DNA of 64,000 bases, taken from Clostridia bacterium. Its GTDB lineage: Bacteria; Bacillota; Clostridia; Oscillospirales; Acutalibacteraceae. Location of the stretch: assembly GCA_017416345.1 (NCBI GenBank), contig JAFQCR010000011.1, positions 41,110 through 105,109 of the forward strand. The letters are read 5' to 3'. The position numbers and the translations under genes were made by a program. The notes beneath the pieces were generated by a model. The model was not told the origin of the DNA. It searched no databases and saw only the letters and a list, made by a program, of their open reading frames with translations. This document shows positions 1 through 8,172 of this stretch, piece after piece (the first letter of the stretch is position 1; the number at the start of each line of letters is the position of its first letter).

Positions 1-303
1 TACGTTCTGATTGGCACGCAAGGTTATGGTAAGGAAGCTGTAGATCAGCGTCATTATAAGCGATCCCAGCATACAACTGAGCAACGGGATCAGAATGCAA
101 AGAGCAGTGTTGGGATCTTCGGTATAATGCTCGTAAATATAGCCGCCGATAATACCCGAAATGCCACCGACATACATAATACCGGGGATACCAAGGTTAA
201 GGTTGCCCGATTTTTCGGTGATGATCTCGCCCGTGGCACCGAAGAGCAACGGCGTACCCTGAATGATCGCAGCATTGATAAATGCAAAAATCGTATTTAA
301 CAC
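1..303 (-). CDS. ABC transporter permease, second subunit (partial, runs off the window)
   Basis: This is the start of an inner-membrane permease of the BMP/nucleoside-type ABC importer; only the first 101 codons lie in the window and the reading frame is open to base 1. The visible part begins LNTIFAFINAAIIQGTPLL and continues with the family signature around residues 24-43 (ATGEIITEKSGNLNLGIPG), which is typical of the second permease (NupQ/YufQ-like). I chose a GTG start at 303 because a strong AAGGAGGG site lies just upstream and the gene begins 2 bases after the preceding permease ends. It is the last visible gene of a four-gene operon. Substrate class is inferred from the neighbours: purine nucleosides or related sugars. 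Confidence 0.88.
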   Translation of the reverse strand, partial: MLNTIFAFINAAIIQGTPLLFGATGEIITEKSGNLNLGIPGIMYVGGISGIIGGYIYEHYTEDPNTALCILIPLLSCMLGSLIMTLIYSFLTITLRANQNV

Positions 304-305
304 CG

Positions 306-1451
306 TTATCCCTCCTTATGCTTTGTGCGAAGATTAACCTTGTAGTTTATAAAGAATTCGCAACCGATAATAAAGAAAATAATAATACCGGTCAGAATAT
401 CCGAAACGCTTTGGTTAAGGCCGAAGGTTGTTGCAATGGCGCCTGCACCTCTTTGCATAAACACAACAAGGAACGAGGTGATAACCATCATACCGGGATT
501 GAATTTAGCCAACCAGGCAACCATAATTGCCGTAAAGCCCATACCGCCTGCAATGTCTTTAGAAACGGTATAATTGGTACCGGAAACCAATAAGAAGCCT
601 GCAATACCGCAAATAGCACCCGAAACGATCAAGGTTCTGATGATAACCTTTTTGACGTTGATGCCGATATATCTGGCGGTATTTTCGCTCTCACCGACAA
701 CCGAGATCTCATATCCCTGCTTACTGTACTTCAAGTAAATGTACATAGCCACGGTAAGCAATCCGACGATCAAAATATTAAAGCCGTATTTCTGTCCGAA
801 AAGCTCGGGAAGCCAACCGCTTTCGGTATTGGGATTGATGATACCCATAACGCTTGAGCCGTTGGGGACCCACACCATTATGAAAAACGCAACCAACTGC
901 ATTGCCACATAGTTCATCATAAGGGTAAACAGACTTTCGTTGGTTCCCCAAATTGCTTTGAAAATTGCAGGAATAACGGCCCAAATAATACCGGCCGCCA
1001 TACTTGCCACAAGCATCATGGGAATGAGCACAGCGTTTGATAACGGAGCCTCATACACCAACGGCAACGTATCACCCATACGCACTTCTTTAAAATAGAA
1101 CATACAAGCCGCCGAAGCAAGCGCACCGACAAGCACCTGACCTTCTGCACCAAGGTTCCAGAACTTCATTTTAAAGGCAGGTGTGACCGCCAATGAAATA
1201 CACAAAAGCATTGCTATGTTCTGCAAAAGGATCCAGAACTTACGCTCGGTACCAAAGCTTCCCTCGATCATCTCCGAATAAACGTCTAACGGGTTTAGCT
1301 TGGTCAACAAAACAATGAGAGCCGAGCAAACGATCAAAGCTGCTACAATAGCAATGGCTCTGATGATAACTCCCTTATACCAAACCATAGCATCACGCTT
1401 GGTGATGTGCAGCAACGGCTCTGAGTGCTGTGCCAATCTTTTACTACTCAT
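306..1451 (-). CDS. ABC transporter permease, first subunit (NupP/YufP-like)
   Basis: About 381 residues with a short cytoplasmic N-terminus followed by some eight to ten hydrophobic segments, typical of the BPD_transp_2 family of simple-sugar/nucleoside ABC permeases. It would form the transmembrane channel with the permease encoded next and would be driven by the double-domain ATPase encoded just before it. I chose ATG 1451: a GGAG site sits 8 bases upstream, and this start overlaps the end of the ATPase gene by 8 bases, suggesting translational coupling. A GTG 9 bases further upstream (1460) is possible but sits too close to the ribosome site. Conserved internal sequence such as NLGAEGQVLVGALAS (around residue 100) is characteristic of this subunit. 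Confidence 0.92.
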   Translation of the reverse strand: MSSKRLAQHSEPLLHITKRDAMVWYKGVIIRAIAIVAALIVCSALIVLLTKLNPLDVYSEMIEGSFGTERKFWILLQNIAMLLCISLAVTPAFKMKFWNLGAEGQVLVGALASAACMFYFKEVRMGDTLPLVYEAPLSNAVLIPMMLVASMAAGIIWAVIPAIFKAIWGTNESLFTLMMNYVAMQLVAFFIMVWVPNGSSVMGIINPNTESGWLPELFGQKYGFNILIVGLLTVAMYIYLKYSKQGYEISVVGESENTARYIGINVKKVIIRTLIVSGAICGIAGFLLVSGTNYTVSKDIAGGMGFTAIMVAWLAKFNPGMMVITSFLVVFMQRGAGAIATTFGLNQSVSDILTGIIIFFIIGCEFFINYKVNLRTKHKEG

Positions 1452-2979
1452 TGTCGTCACTCCTTTCGGTCTTGGTCATAAGGATTCCTATTTCTTCCTT
1501 TTTGGCGGTACGTCCGTCAACAATACCGGTGATTCGTCCCGAGCCGATGACCATTATACGGTCGCAAAGCTCGATCAAAACGTCAAGATCCTCACCGACG
1601 AAAATAACGGCAACGCCTTTTTTCTTCTGCTCATTAAGCAGGTTGTATATCGTGTAGGAGGAGTTGATATCAAGTCCTCTTACGGGGTAAGCCGCCATCA
1701 AAACAGTAGGCGATGCGGCTATCTCACGTCCGACGAGTACCTTCTGAACGTTACCGCCCGAAAGTCTGCGGACAGGGGTGGATGCGCTGGGAGTAACGAC
1801 CTGCAGGTCGTTGATTATCTTGTTGGCAAGCTCCTTGGGTGCCTTGCGCTCAACAAAAACGGTTCTACCCTTTTTGTAGCTGCGGAGCATCATATTGTCG
1901 ATAATATCCATATTTCCGACAAGACCCATACCGAGACGGTCCTCGGGGACAAACGAAAGACGGACACCAAGCTCACGTATCTGCAACGGAGTTTTGTCAC
2001 GCAGATTTTCGACATCACCCGTTTTGGGGTTGTGGTACAGTATCTGTCCGTCGTTGAGATGCTGAAGGCCTGCGATGGCCTCAAGCAGCTCACGCTGACC
2101 GCTGCCTGCGATACCGGCAATACCCAATATCTCGCCCGATCTTGCGGTAAAGCTGACGTCATCCAAAAGCTTAACTCCCTCACGGCTGACACAGCTTATG
2201 TTGTTGACCTCAAGACGGTCTACCGGGTTTTCGGGCTCACTGCGCTCGATATTAAGGTCGATCTTCTGACCGACCATCATCTCGGTCAGTTGGGCTTCGT
2301 CGGTCTCGGCGGTATTAACGGTGCCTATATATTCACCCTTGCGGAGAACCGCAACACGGTCGGAAAGCGACAAAACCTCGTGCAGCTTATGGGTGATGAT
2401 GATGATGGCCTTGCCGTCATCACGCATGGAGCGCAGGATCTTGAACAGCTTCTGGGTCTCCTGCGGGGTGAGAACTGCGGTGGGCTCATCAAGAATAAGA
2501 ATGTTGGCGCCACGGTAAAGCACCTTGATTATCTCAACGGTCTGCTTTTCCGAAACCGACATCTCATATATTTTCTTTCTGGGGTCGATATCGAAGCCAT
2601 ATTTGTCGGATATCTCCTGAACCTTTTTGGAAATGGCGTTTATATCAAACTTGCCCTCGTTTTCAAGGCCAAGAACAATATTTTCGGCAGCAGAAAAAAC
2701 ATCAACAAGCTTAAAATGCTGATGTATCATGCCGATCTTATAGTCAAATGCATCCTTGGGGGAAGAAATTACGGCTTCTTTGCCGTCGATAAGTATCTGT
2801 CCCTCGTCGGGGAAATATATTCCCGAGATCATATTCATCAAAGTGGTCTTACCGCTTCCGTTTTCGCCCAGCAATGACAAAATCTCTCCGTTATAGACCG
2901 AGAGATTTACATCCTTATTGGCAACAACAGAACCGAATCGCTTTGAGATATTGCGAAGTTCTATAGCAACGTTTCCCAT
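1444..2979 (-). CDS. ABC transporter ATPase with two nucleotide-binding domains (NupO/YufO-like)
   Basis: About 511 residues made of two fused ABC ATPase domains, as in the ribose/nucleoside importer class. The N-terminal half has a normal Walker A (GENGSGKTT), a Q-loop region, an SVSEKQ signature-like segment and Walker B LILDEPTAVL. The C-terminal half has a degenerate Walker A (GIAGSGQRE) and signature LSGGNVQK. The usual QPTRGLD after Walker B appears here as YPVRGLD. This half is typically catalytically impaired in the family. I chose ATG 2979 rather than ATG 2988 because the AAAGGA site ends right at 2988, leaving 8 bases of spacing to 2979. The gene lies between the lipoprotein and permease genes on the same strand. 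Confidence 0.93.
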   Translation of the reverse strand: MGNVAIELRNISKRFGSVVANKDVNLSVYNGEILSLLGENGSGKTTLMNMISGIYFPDEGQILIDGKEAVISSPKDAFDYKIGMIHQHFKLVDVFSAAENIVLGLENEGKFDINAISKKVQEISDKYGFDIDPRKKIYEMSVSEKQTVEIIKVLYRGANILILDEPTAVLTPQETQKLFKILRSMRDDGKAIIIITHKLHEVLSLSDRVAVLRKGEYIGTVNTAETDEAQLTEMMVGQKIDLNIERSEPENPVDRLEVNNISCVSREGVKLLDDVSFTARSGEILGIAGIAGSGQRELLEAIAGLQHLNDGQILYHNPKTGDVENLRDKTPLQIRELGVRLSFVPEDRLGMGLVGNMDIIDNMMLRSYKKGRTVFVERKAPKELANKIINDLQVVTPSASTPVRRLSGGNVQKVLVGREIAASPTVLMAAYPVRGLDINSSYTIYNLLNEQKKKGVAVIFVGEDLDVLIELCDRIMVIGSGRITGIVDGRTAKKEEIGILMTKTERSDDNE

Positions 2980-3048
2980 TCTTTGCATCCTTTCGGTTTA
3001 ATTTTCAAAACAAAAAGCCTTATATAAGACCTGCTCTTTTAAAAATTA

Positions 3049-3084
3049 AAACGAAATTCAGGCGGGACGTTTGCCCCGCCTGAA
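3049..3084 (-). terminator. Intercistronic stem-loop between the lipoprotein and ATPase genes
   Basis: A perfect 10-bp stem (3057-3066 with 3075-3084, arms TTCAGGCGGG/CCCGCCTGAA) with an 8-base loop lies 12 bases after the lipoprotein stop codon. On the minus strand it is followed by ATTTCGTTTT, a weak U-tract. Such hairpins after a binding-protein gene usually cause partial termination or protect the upstream message from 3' decay, giving more binding protein than transporter. That role here is inferred. Confidence 0.7.
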
Positions 3085-3096
3085 AAGAGCTTGAAA

Positions 3097-4302
3097 TTAC
3101 TCGCTGATACCGTCGATGTACTTGATATCGAAGTAAGGAGCCGATCTCTTGGAAGACTCGGTGAATGCACCGTTCTCAATAGCCTCGGTCTCGGGCTTGA
3201 AGTCGCCCATATCAACAACGTCAGCAGAATAGGTGGTGAGCTCATTGCCGCCAACTTTGAAGGTCTTGGTATCGAATACCTTGATCTCCTTGGAGATGAG
3301 CTTTGCCTTGATCTCCTCGATCTTCTCTGCGGTGCCGGGAGCTGCAACCTTATCGTTGAGTTCGGTAAGAGCAACAGAGCCGGTCTCGATGGTTCCGCAG
3401 TAATCGGTGGGGATAGCCTTGCCTGCCTTGTAGTTCTCGATGATCATCTTGAAGTAAGGAGTCCAATCGATCTTGGAAGAAATGATGGCGGTGTTGGGGC
3501 CCATGGAAATGGTGCTGATGTTGTAAGCAACGTTGGGAACACCCTTCTCTTCGCAAGCCTTGGGAGCACCCTCGGAGTCAGCATGCTGGCTGATGAGGAC
3601 GCAACCGCTGTTGATGAGGTTAAGAGCAGCTTCCTTCTCCTTGGCAATGTCAAACCAGGAGTTGGTGTACTGAACCTTCATGGTAACAGAGGGGCAGATA
3701 TAGCGAACGCCGAGATAGAAAGAAGTAAGACCGGAAACGACCTCTGCATAGTTGAAAGCACCGACATAGCCGATCTTGGCCTGGTCTGCGGTGATCTTTC
3801 CTTCAGAGATCATCTGGTTGAGCTTCATACCTGCTGCAATACCTGCAAGGAAACGACCCTCGTAGATGGATGCGAATGCGTTGTGATAGTTGGGAAGGTT
3901 CTCAACCTGAGCCTTGGTACCGGTTGCATGGCAGAACTGAACATCCTTGAATTCCTTAGCAGCCTTGATCATATAGGTCTCATGGCCGAAAGAGTCAGCA
4001 AAAACGATGTTACAGCCTTCGTCAACGAGCTCTGCAGCTGCGTTGTAGCAAGCCTCATTTTCACCGATGTTGACCTTTACGAGAACCTGATCGTCCTTAA
4101 GGCCGAGTTCCTTCTGTGCGGCATAGATAGCCTGGATGAAGTTGTTGTCGTAGGTGGAGTTTTCGTCGTGCAGGCAGATGATACCGATTTTGAAATCATC
4201 GGCTGCTGCGCTGCCGGTGCTGCCGGTGTCATCAGAGCCACCGCAAGCGGCAAACGAGAACAACATTACTGCGACTAACAAAAGTGCGAGAAGTTTTTTC
4301 AT
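3097..4302 (-). CDS. BMP-family substrate-binding lipoprotein of ABC transporter
   Basis: 401 residues. The N-terminus MKKLLALLLVAVMLFSFAAC is a lipoprotein signal with lipobox FAAC and lipidated Cys20, followed by a Gly/Ser/Asp-rich linker and then a PnrA/Med/BmpA-type ligand-binding fold (start DFKIGIICLHDENSTYDNNF; later ADSFGHETYMIKAAKEF and VGAFNYAEVVSGL). In this family the protein captures purine nucleosides outside the cell and delivers them to the NupPQ-like permeases encoded downstream. I chose ATG 4302, with GGAGG 8 bases upstream, over a longer in-frame extension to 4431, because the signal peptide starts here and the upstream sequence forms a hairpin and U-tract rather than plausible protein. 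It is the first gene of the operon and is preceded by a clear promoter and attenuator-like hairpin. Confidence 0.93.
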   Translation of the reverse strand: MKKLLALLLVAVMLFSFAACGGSDDTGSTGSAAADDFKIGIICLHDENSTYDNNFIQAIYAAQKELGLKDDQVLVKVNIGENEACYNAAAELVDEGCNIVFADSFGHETYMIKAAKEFKDVQFCHATGTKAQVENLPNYHNAFASIYEGRFLAGIAAGMKLNQMISEGKITADQAKIGYVGAFNYAEVVSGLTSFYLGVRYICPSVTMKVQYTNSWFDIAKEKEAALNLINSGCVLISQHADSEGAPKACEEKGVPNVAYNISTISMGPNTAIISSKIDWTPYFKMIIENYKAGKAIPTDYCGTIETGSVALTELNDKVAAPGTAEKIEEIKAKLISKEIKVFDTKTFKVGGNELTTYSADVVDMGDFKPETEAIENGAFTESSKRSAPYFDIKYIDGISE

Positions 4303-4351
4303 TTTTCTAACCTCCAAAAAAATTATATGTAAATTTAATTTACACCGAAAT

Positions 4352-4413
4352 AAAACAAAAAATCGGAAGGCATAAGACGACCCTGATGCTTGTCCTCTTT
4401 TTGCCTTCACCGA
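4352..4413 (-). promoter_or_regulatory. Attenuator-like hairpin in the transporter operon leader
   Basis: On the minus strand a long hairpin forms from 4413 down to 4363. The outer pairs are TCGG/CCGA and AAGGCA/TGCCTT, and the inner pairs are AAGAGGAC/GTCGTCTT with one mismatch. It is immediately followed by TTTTTTGTTTT (4362-4352). That is the form of an intrinsic terminator placed about 50 bases before the lipoprotein start and about 55 bases after the predicted transcription start, so it could act as a conditional terminator. The leader does not contain the conserved purine-riboswitch core, and I do not recognise the trigger. Confidence 0.6.
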
Positions 4414-4472
4414 CCTCCTCGTATAAACCAAGAATATTGTCTAAATTTAAAATGAAGAATATTTACACAGAT

Positions 4473-4501
4473 ATGTTACCACAAACCGCAAAAATTGTCA
4501 A
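4473..4501 (-). promoter_or_regulatory. Sigma-A type promoter of the nucleoside-type transporter operon
   Basis: On the minus strand TTGACA (4501-4496) is separated by exactly 17 bases from TAACAT (4478-4473). Transcription would start near 4466, giving a leader of roughly 165 bases that contains the attenuator-like hairpin at 4352-4413. Confidence 0.75.
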
Positions 4502-4559
4502 CAGAATTTGACTTATTTTGCGTTGGTATACATAATACTATATCTTGTGGTTTAATTAA

Positions 4560-5354
4560 CTATATAACCGATAATATCTTATCGGGTGTGGTTCCCGTTA
4601 TCTTCTTAAAGGTGTCGTAAAAGCCGCTTATGCTGTTAAAGCCGCACTCATAAGCAACGTCCACGACCTTTAGATCGGTGGTCTTAAGCAGCTTGACCGC
4701 TTTTTCGGTCTTCTTTATCATTATATAACGCTTAAAGGATATCCCGAAATGCTTTGAAAAGCTTCTTGAAAAGGCGCTTTCGGATAGCCCCACCGTCCGT
4801 GCGGCTTCGGATAGACTGACCCCTATGCCTGCCTTTTCCTCAATGCGATCCAATATCCCGATCATTTTACCGTTCGCTTCATCTGCATGGTCGGTCGTTA
4901 AATACAACCGTTGCGCCTTGATGAAAAACTCGGTCATTTTGGCCGAGATCAGATCGTATTTACCTTTGCTGTCACCGGTCGCCTCTGTAAATATCTCCTT
5001 TACCACATTTGAAAGCATCTCATTTTTTATAACGCAATCAGTAGCCTTTATGAGCCTTCCGAAAGAATGATAGTACCTTCGGTCGGCAAATGCATTTCGG
5101 TCGAACTGCATTATAAATAACTTAAGCTCGGTCTCCCCGTGGTCGGTAAAACGCCTTCTCTGCATTTCATTGAATGCTACTATATCGCCTGCTTCGACAC
5201 GGCGGTCAACGCCGTTTATCCTCCATACGGCATTACCTTGAACGATATAGCACAGCCTTGATCCCGGAAACGTCATATCCGTTTTGAATAACGGGTCGTC
5301 TCTCGTCTTGGTCATCACGTTGCATATAAAATTGCTTCTATCGAGAACGATCAT
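4560..5354 (-). CDS. AraC-family transcriptional regulator
   Basis: 264 residues with an N-terminal cupin-like sensor part (for example RLCYIVQGNAVWRINGVDRR and GDIVAFNEMQRR) and a C-terminal pair of helix-turn-helix motifs (GVSLSEAARTVGLSESAFSR and VDVAYECGFNSISGFYDTFK, ending in the classic GTTPDKI tail). It probably binds a small, sugar-like ligand and regulates the divergently transcribed FAD-oxidoreductase pair that begins 148 bases away. I chose ATG 5354 because AAAGGGG lies 8 bases upstream; a longer in-frame start at 5402 has no ribosome site. The gene ends close to the transporter promoter region, so this regulator might alternatively act on the transporter operon. Confidence 0.88.
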   Translation of the reverse strand: MIVLDRSNFICNVMTKTRDDPLFKTDMTFPGSRLCYIVQGNAVWRINGVDRRVEAGDIVAFNEMQRRRFTDHGETELKLFIMQFDRNAFADRRYYHSFGRLIKATDCVIKNEMLSNVVKEIFTEATGDSKGKYDLISAKMTEFFIKAQRLYLTTDHADEANGKMIGILDRIEEKAGIGVSLSEAARTVGLSESAFSRSFSKHFGISFKRYIMIKKTEKAVKLLKTTDLKVVDVAYECGFNSISGFYDTFKKITGTTPDKILSVI

Positions 5355-5449
5355 ACCTTCATCCCCTTTATTGATCTGAATCAATTTTATCATAATCTTC
5401 ACAAAAATGCAAGAAAACGAAATAATTATACATATAATCGGTAGATTTT

Positions 5450-5470
5450 CAGCGGTACAGCGGTTATAAT
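5450..5470 (+). promoter_or_regulatory. Candidate regulated promoter of the oxidoreductase pair with tandem CAGCGGT repeat
   Basis: A perfect TATAAT -10 box lies at 5465-5470, but there is no good -35 box at the proper distance. Instead two adjacent 8-base direct repeats (CAGCGGTA 5450-5457, CAGCGGTT 5458-5465) abut the -10. A weak -35 with a direct repeat nearby is what one expects of an activator-dependent promoter. Control by the adjacent AraC protein is inferred. Confidence 0.4.
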
Positions 5471-5501
5471 CGAAATATAAAGTGATCTAAAGGGTGATAA
5501 A

Positions 5502-6245
5502 ATGGGATTTGACGTAATTGTTTTGGGAGCCACCTTTTTGGGTGCAGGCATAGCCGAAGCCTTGGGCGACCGATGCCTTATGATCGACCGACGTCCGCAA
5601 GCAGGCTATGAATTTATCAATTCTTTGAAATTCGGCCATAGGTTTGACAAACCGCTCAAAACCGAAGCCGCAAGGTCGTTGCTTGAAGATTTCAAACAAA
5701 ACGGTGCATTTGAGGGTGACAGAATATGCCTTTTTGAGTGTGCGCCGCATTTTTATTCTCTTTTGCTTGATAAAAACGTGTTGCTGAATACCGAGATCAT
5801 CTCGGTCGAGCATAATGATGACGGCTTCACCGTCACAACACACGGCGTTTCGGGTTACCGTGTTCACAAGGCAAAAACCGTTATTGATACCCGTTCTCTG
5901 CCCGATGCTGCAACCGAAAAATACTTGAATTTCATCGTCAATACCGACAAAGGTGCCACGCTGCCCGACCGACTTGACACCGAAAAATTCGGCTATGAGT
6001 GTGACACCGTTGTAAAGTGCAGGGTCAATATGAGCGACGGTTATCAGACTGCACGCAAAAAGGTCTTTGATATTGTGACGACCCTTGAAGGCTTCAAGGT
6101 TGCTATGGTTGCCGATGAATTTGAATACACCTTCAAAAATGAAATTCCAAAATCAGAAACCGGCATTACCCTTTTCCCCTCGCAAAGCTATGCCAACCCC
6201 CTGCTTGCATACGATGCAGGTGTAATTCTGGGAGGTGAGCTTTAA
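5502..6245 (+). CDS. Short FAD-dependent oxidoreductase-like protein
   Basis: 247 residues. The N-terminus (FDVIVLGATFLGAGIAEAL, residues 3-21) has the beta-alpha-beta dinucleotide-binding look of FAD oxidoreductases but with an irregular glycine motif, GATFLGAG. The end (YANPLLAYDAGVILGGEL) resembles the closing FAD-binding segment of the same superfamily. The middle is much shorter than in full-length enzymes, so it may be a reduced paralogue or an accessory subunit. A good AAAGGGTG ribosome site precedes ATG 5502. The stop codon overlaps the start of the next gene (TAATG), so the two are almost certainly translationally coupled and may act together. Substrate unknown. Confidence 0.75.
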   Translation: MGFDVIVLGATFLGAGIAEALGDRCLMIDRRPQAGYEFINSLKFGHRFDKPLKTEAARSLLEDFKQNGAFEGDRICLFECAPHFYSLLLDKNVLLNTEIISVEHNDDGFTVTTHGVSGYRVHKAKTVIDTRSLPDAATEKYLNFIVNTDKGATLPDRLDTEKFGYECDTVVKCRVNMSDGYQTARKKVFDIVTTLEGFKVAMVADEFEYTFKNEIPKSETGITLFPSQSYANPLLAYDAGVILGGEL

Positions 6246-8116
6246 TGTATATTTCCGAAGTTTTTAACGGAAAATCGCAAAAAACCAACGTATCCTCGGT
6301 TGATTTTACCGAAACCTATGACGTTATAGTCTGCGGTCTCGGTACTGCAGGCTCGATGGCGGCGCTGATGTCTTCGGAAAACGGGCTTAAGGTCTTAGGC
6401 ATCGAAAGCTTCAACTGTGTCGGCGGCACTACCACCATCGGCGGCATTCAGACCCATTATTTCGGTTGTCCCGGGGGACGCTACACCGAGATCGATGACA
6501 AGGTATCCGAGTTTCAGCGGCTTTATACAAGAAATCAGATAGAAAGCCGAAAGTTCGTGGTTGAAAGCCTTATAGACGAGACTGACGGCGAGATACTTTA
6601 CGAGTTCTCGGTAATCGGCGTTTACATTGACGGCAACGAGGTCAAGGGCGTTAAAGCCATAACTCCGCAAGGCATAGCAGACTACGGTTGCAGGGTGATT
6701 ATGGACTGCACAGGCGATGCCTATGTTGCTCATATGGCAGGTTGCGATTCGCACTTGGGCCGTGCTTTGGACGGCTTGACCCAACCCTACAGTATGGTTT
6801 CCAGCACCCGCAACAAAATGTGGGTAGGTCACACCAATCGGGATTTTGGACGTGTTGACCAATACGACGACGAGGCCTTAAGCAAGGCGCTCATTTTCTC
6901 CCGCTCGTACAATATGGAGGAGGAACGCAACTCCAACCAACTGATGATACATATGCCTCTTATCGGTGTTCGTGAAGGCCGCCACATCGTTTGCGAAGAA
7001 ACCGTTACGATGCAGAGCATTTTAGACGGCAAAAAGACGGCCACCCCTATGTTTTATTCCTATGCCGATTTTGACAAGCACGGCTGGGACAACACCTTTG
7101 ACGGTGAGACCTTAGGCGATTGGTGCATCGGTTCAAACCTTAACGCATATAACGCCACCGTTCCCGTGCCTTACAGATCGGTCATACCCAAAAGCCTTGA
7201 CGGTCTGCTTATCCCCTGCCGTGCACTGGACGTTGACCGAGATGTTGCAAGCTGTGTACGAATGGTCGTTGATATGAAAAAGCTGGGCGAGGTCGGTGCC
7301 GATATTGCTGCGCTTGCCATAAAGCACAACTGCAGGCTTCGTGACATTCCTTATTATGAGTTGTCCGAAATGCTCAAAACCAGCGGTTGTCTTGACGACG
7401 CATACGACCGTGGCTTCAGAATTGACGGAACTAAAAATTGGGACGGCACACCCTTGGTGAACCGCTCGGTGAAATTCACCGATGACCTTTCGGCAATCAG
7501 TGATATGCTTGGCACGTTATCCCCCGGTGAAGCGATCTGGTCGTCACGGCTTTTAGGAGAAAAGGCCGTGACGACACTTAAAAAGCTACTTGCTTCCGAC
7601 AATGAAAACGCCCGCAAGCACGCCGCCTTTGCTTTGGCCAACGTCGGTAACTTGAGTGGTGAGGACGTGTTGATAAGCACAGTCATTGAGCGTGACGCGA
7701 CCCAACTGCAGGATTGCCGAAAGAACAATCAGCGACGAGGCAGCATGGCTGTTTATTGGTTGGGCAGACTTAAAAGTGCAAAAGCCGTCGACGCTTTGTG
7801 CGAGTTTTTGACTAACCCACGGGAAAACGAACGTCCCGAGCTTTATGAGAAGGACTCATCGGGCACCTGGTATGTGATAAAAGGCTTTAACAACCGATAT
7901 TTTCAGTTTATGATAAACACCGTAATGGCCTTGATCCGTATAGGCGAAGCCCACGAGGAGTGGCGTGCCAAAATCTCATCTGCATTTAAAACTGCCTTTT
8001 TGGACGGTTCGTTCTACGATAGAATTACCGACCGCCCAAAACAAAGCAGCGAAGGAAATATGATTCTTAATATGCAAAATGTTGCCGAGAGATACTGTAG
8101 ACGCTGGGGTCACTAA
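6245..8116 (+). CDS. FAD-dependent oxidoreductase with C-terminal HEAT-like region
   Basis: 623 residues. Residues 27-50 carry a standard FAD-binding Rossmann motif (VIVCGLGTAGSMAALMSS). Further FAD_oxidored-family (PF12831-like) segments are GGTTTIGGIQTHYFG, VIMDCTGDAYVAHMAGC and IPCRALDVDRDVASCVRMV. After about residue 430 the sequence changes to helical repeats (EKAVTTLKKLLASDNENARK, HAAFALANVGNLSGEDVL) that look like HEAT/PBS-lyase repeats, probably a protein- or glycan-binding scaffold. In Firmicutes such enzymes are often linked to carbohydrate use, but the reaction is unknown. It is co-transcribed with the short oxidoreductase just upstream and followed by a strong terminator. Confidence 0.87.
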   Translation: MYISEVFNGKSQKTNVSSVDFTETYDVIVCGLGTAGSMAALMSSENGLKVLGIESFNCVGGTTTIGGIQTHYFGCPGGRYTEIDDKVSEFQRLYTRNQIESRKFVVESLIDETDGEILYEFSVIGVYIDGNEVKGVKAITPQGIADYGCRVIMDCTGDAYVAHMAGCDSHLGRALDGLTQPYSMVSSTRNKMWVGHTNRDFGRVDQYDDEALSKALIFSRSYNMEEERNSNQLMIHMPLIGVREGRHIVCEETVTMQSILDGKKTATPMFYSYADFDKHGWDNTFDGETLGDWCIGSNLNAYNATVPVPYRSVIPKSLDGLLIPCRALDVDRDVASCVRMVVDMKKLGEVGADIAALAIKHNCRLRDIPYYELSEMLKTSGCLDDAYDRGFRIDGTKNWDGTPLVNRSVKFTDDLSAISDMLGTLSPGEAIWSSRLLGEKAVTTLKKLLASDNENARKHAAFALANVGNLSGEDVLISTVIERDATQLQDCRKNNQRRGSMAVYWLGRLKSAKAVDALCEFLTNPRENERPELYEKDSSGTWYVIKGFNNRYFQFMINTVMALIRIGEAHEEWRAKISSAFKTAFLDGSFYDRITDRPKQSSEGNMILNMQNVAERYCRRWGH

Positions 8117-8124
8117 AGTACAAA

Positions 8125-8159
8125 AAAACACCGATTGGAATTGATCCGATCGGTGTTTT
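8125..8159. terminator. Bidirectional terminator between oxidoreductase operon and rplQ
   Basis: AAAACACCGAT pairs with ATCGGTGTTTT, extended inward by a U.G wobble and GGA/TCC around an ATTGA loop. The A-rich left and T-rich right flanks make it usable on both strands. It separates the convergent FAD-oxidoreductase and ribosomal operons and would end both. Confidence 0.9.
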
Positions 8160-8172
8160 AATTTTGGGATAA

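Noticed and set aside
1300-2877. A long open frame of over 500 codons on the plus strand
   Set aside because: It lies entirely antisense to the transporter ATPase, which has intact Walker motifs. No ribosome site or recognisable domain is present; it is a shadow of codon bias.
4303-4431. Longer start for the BMP lipoprotein at 4431
   Set aside because: The extension would be translated from the attenuator-like hairpin and U-tract and would bury the lipoprotein signal peptide; ATG 4302 has GGAGG and the signal.
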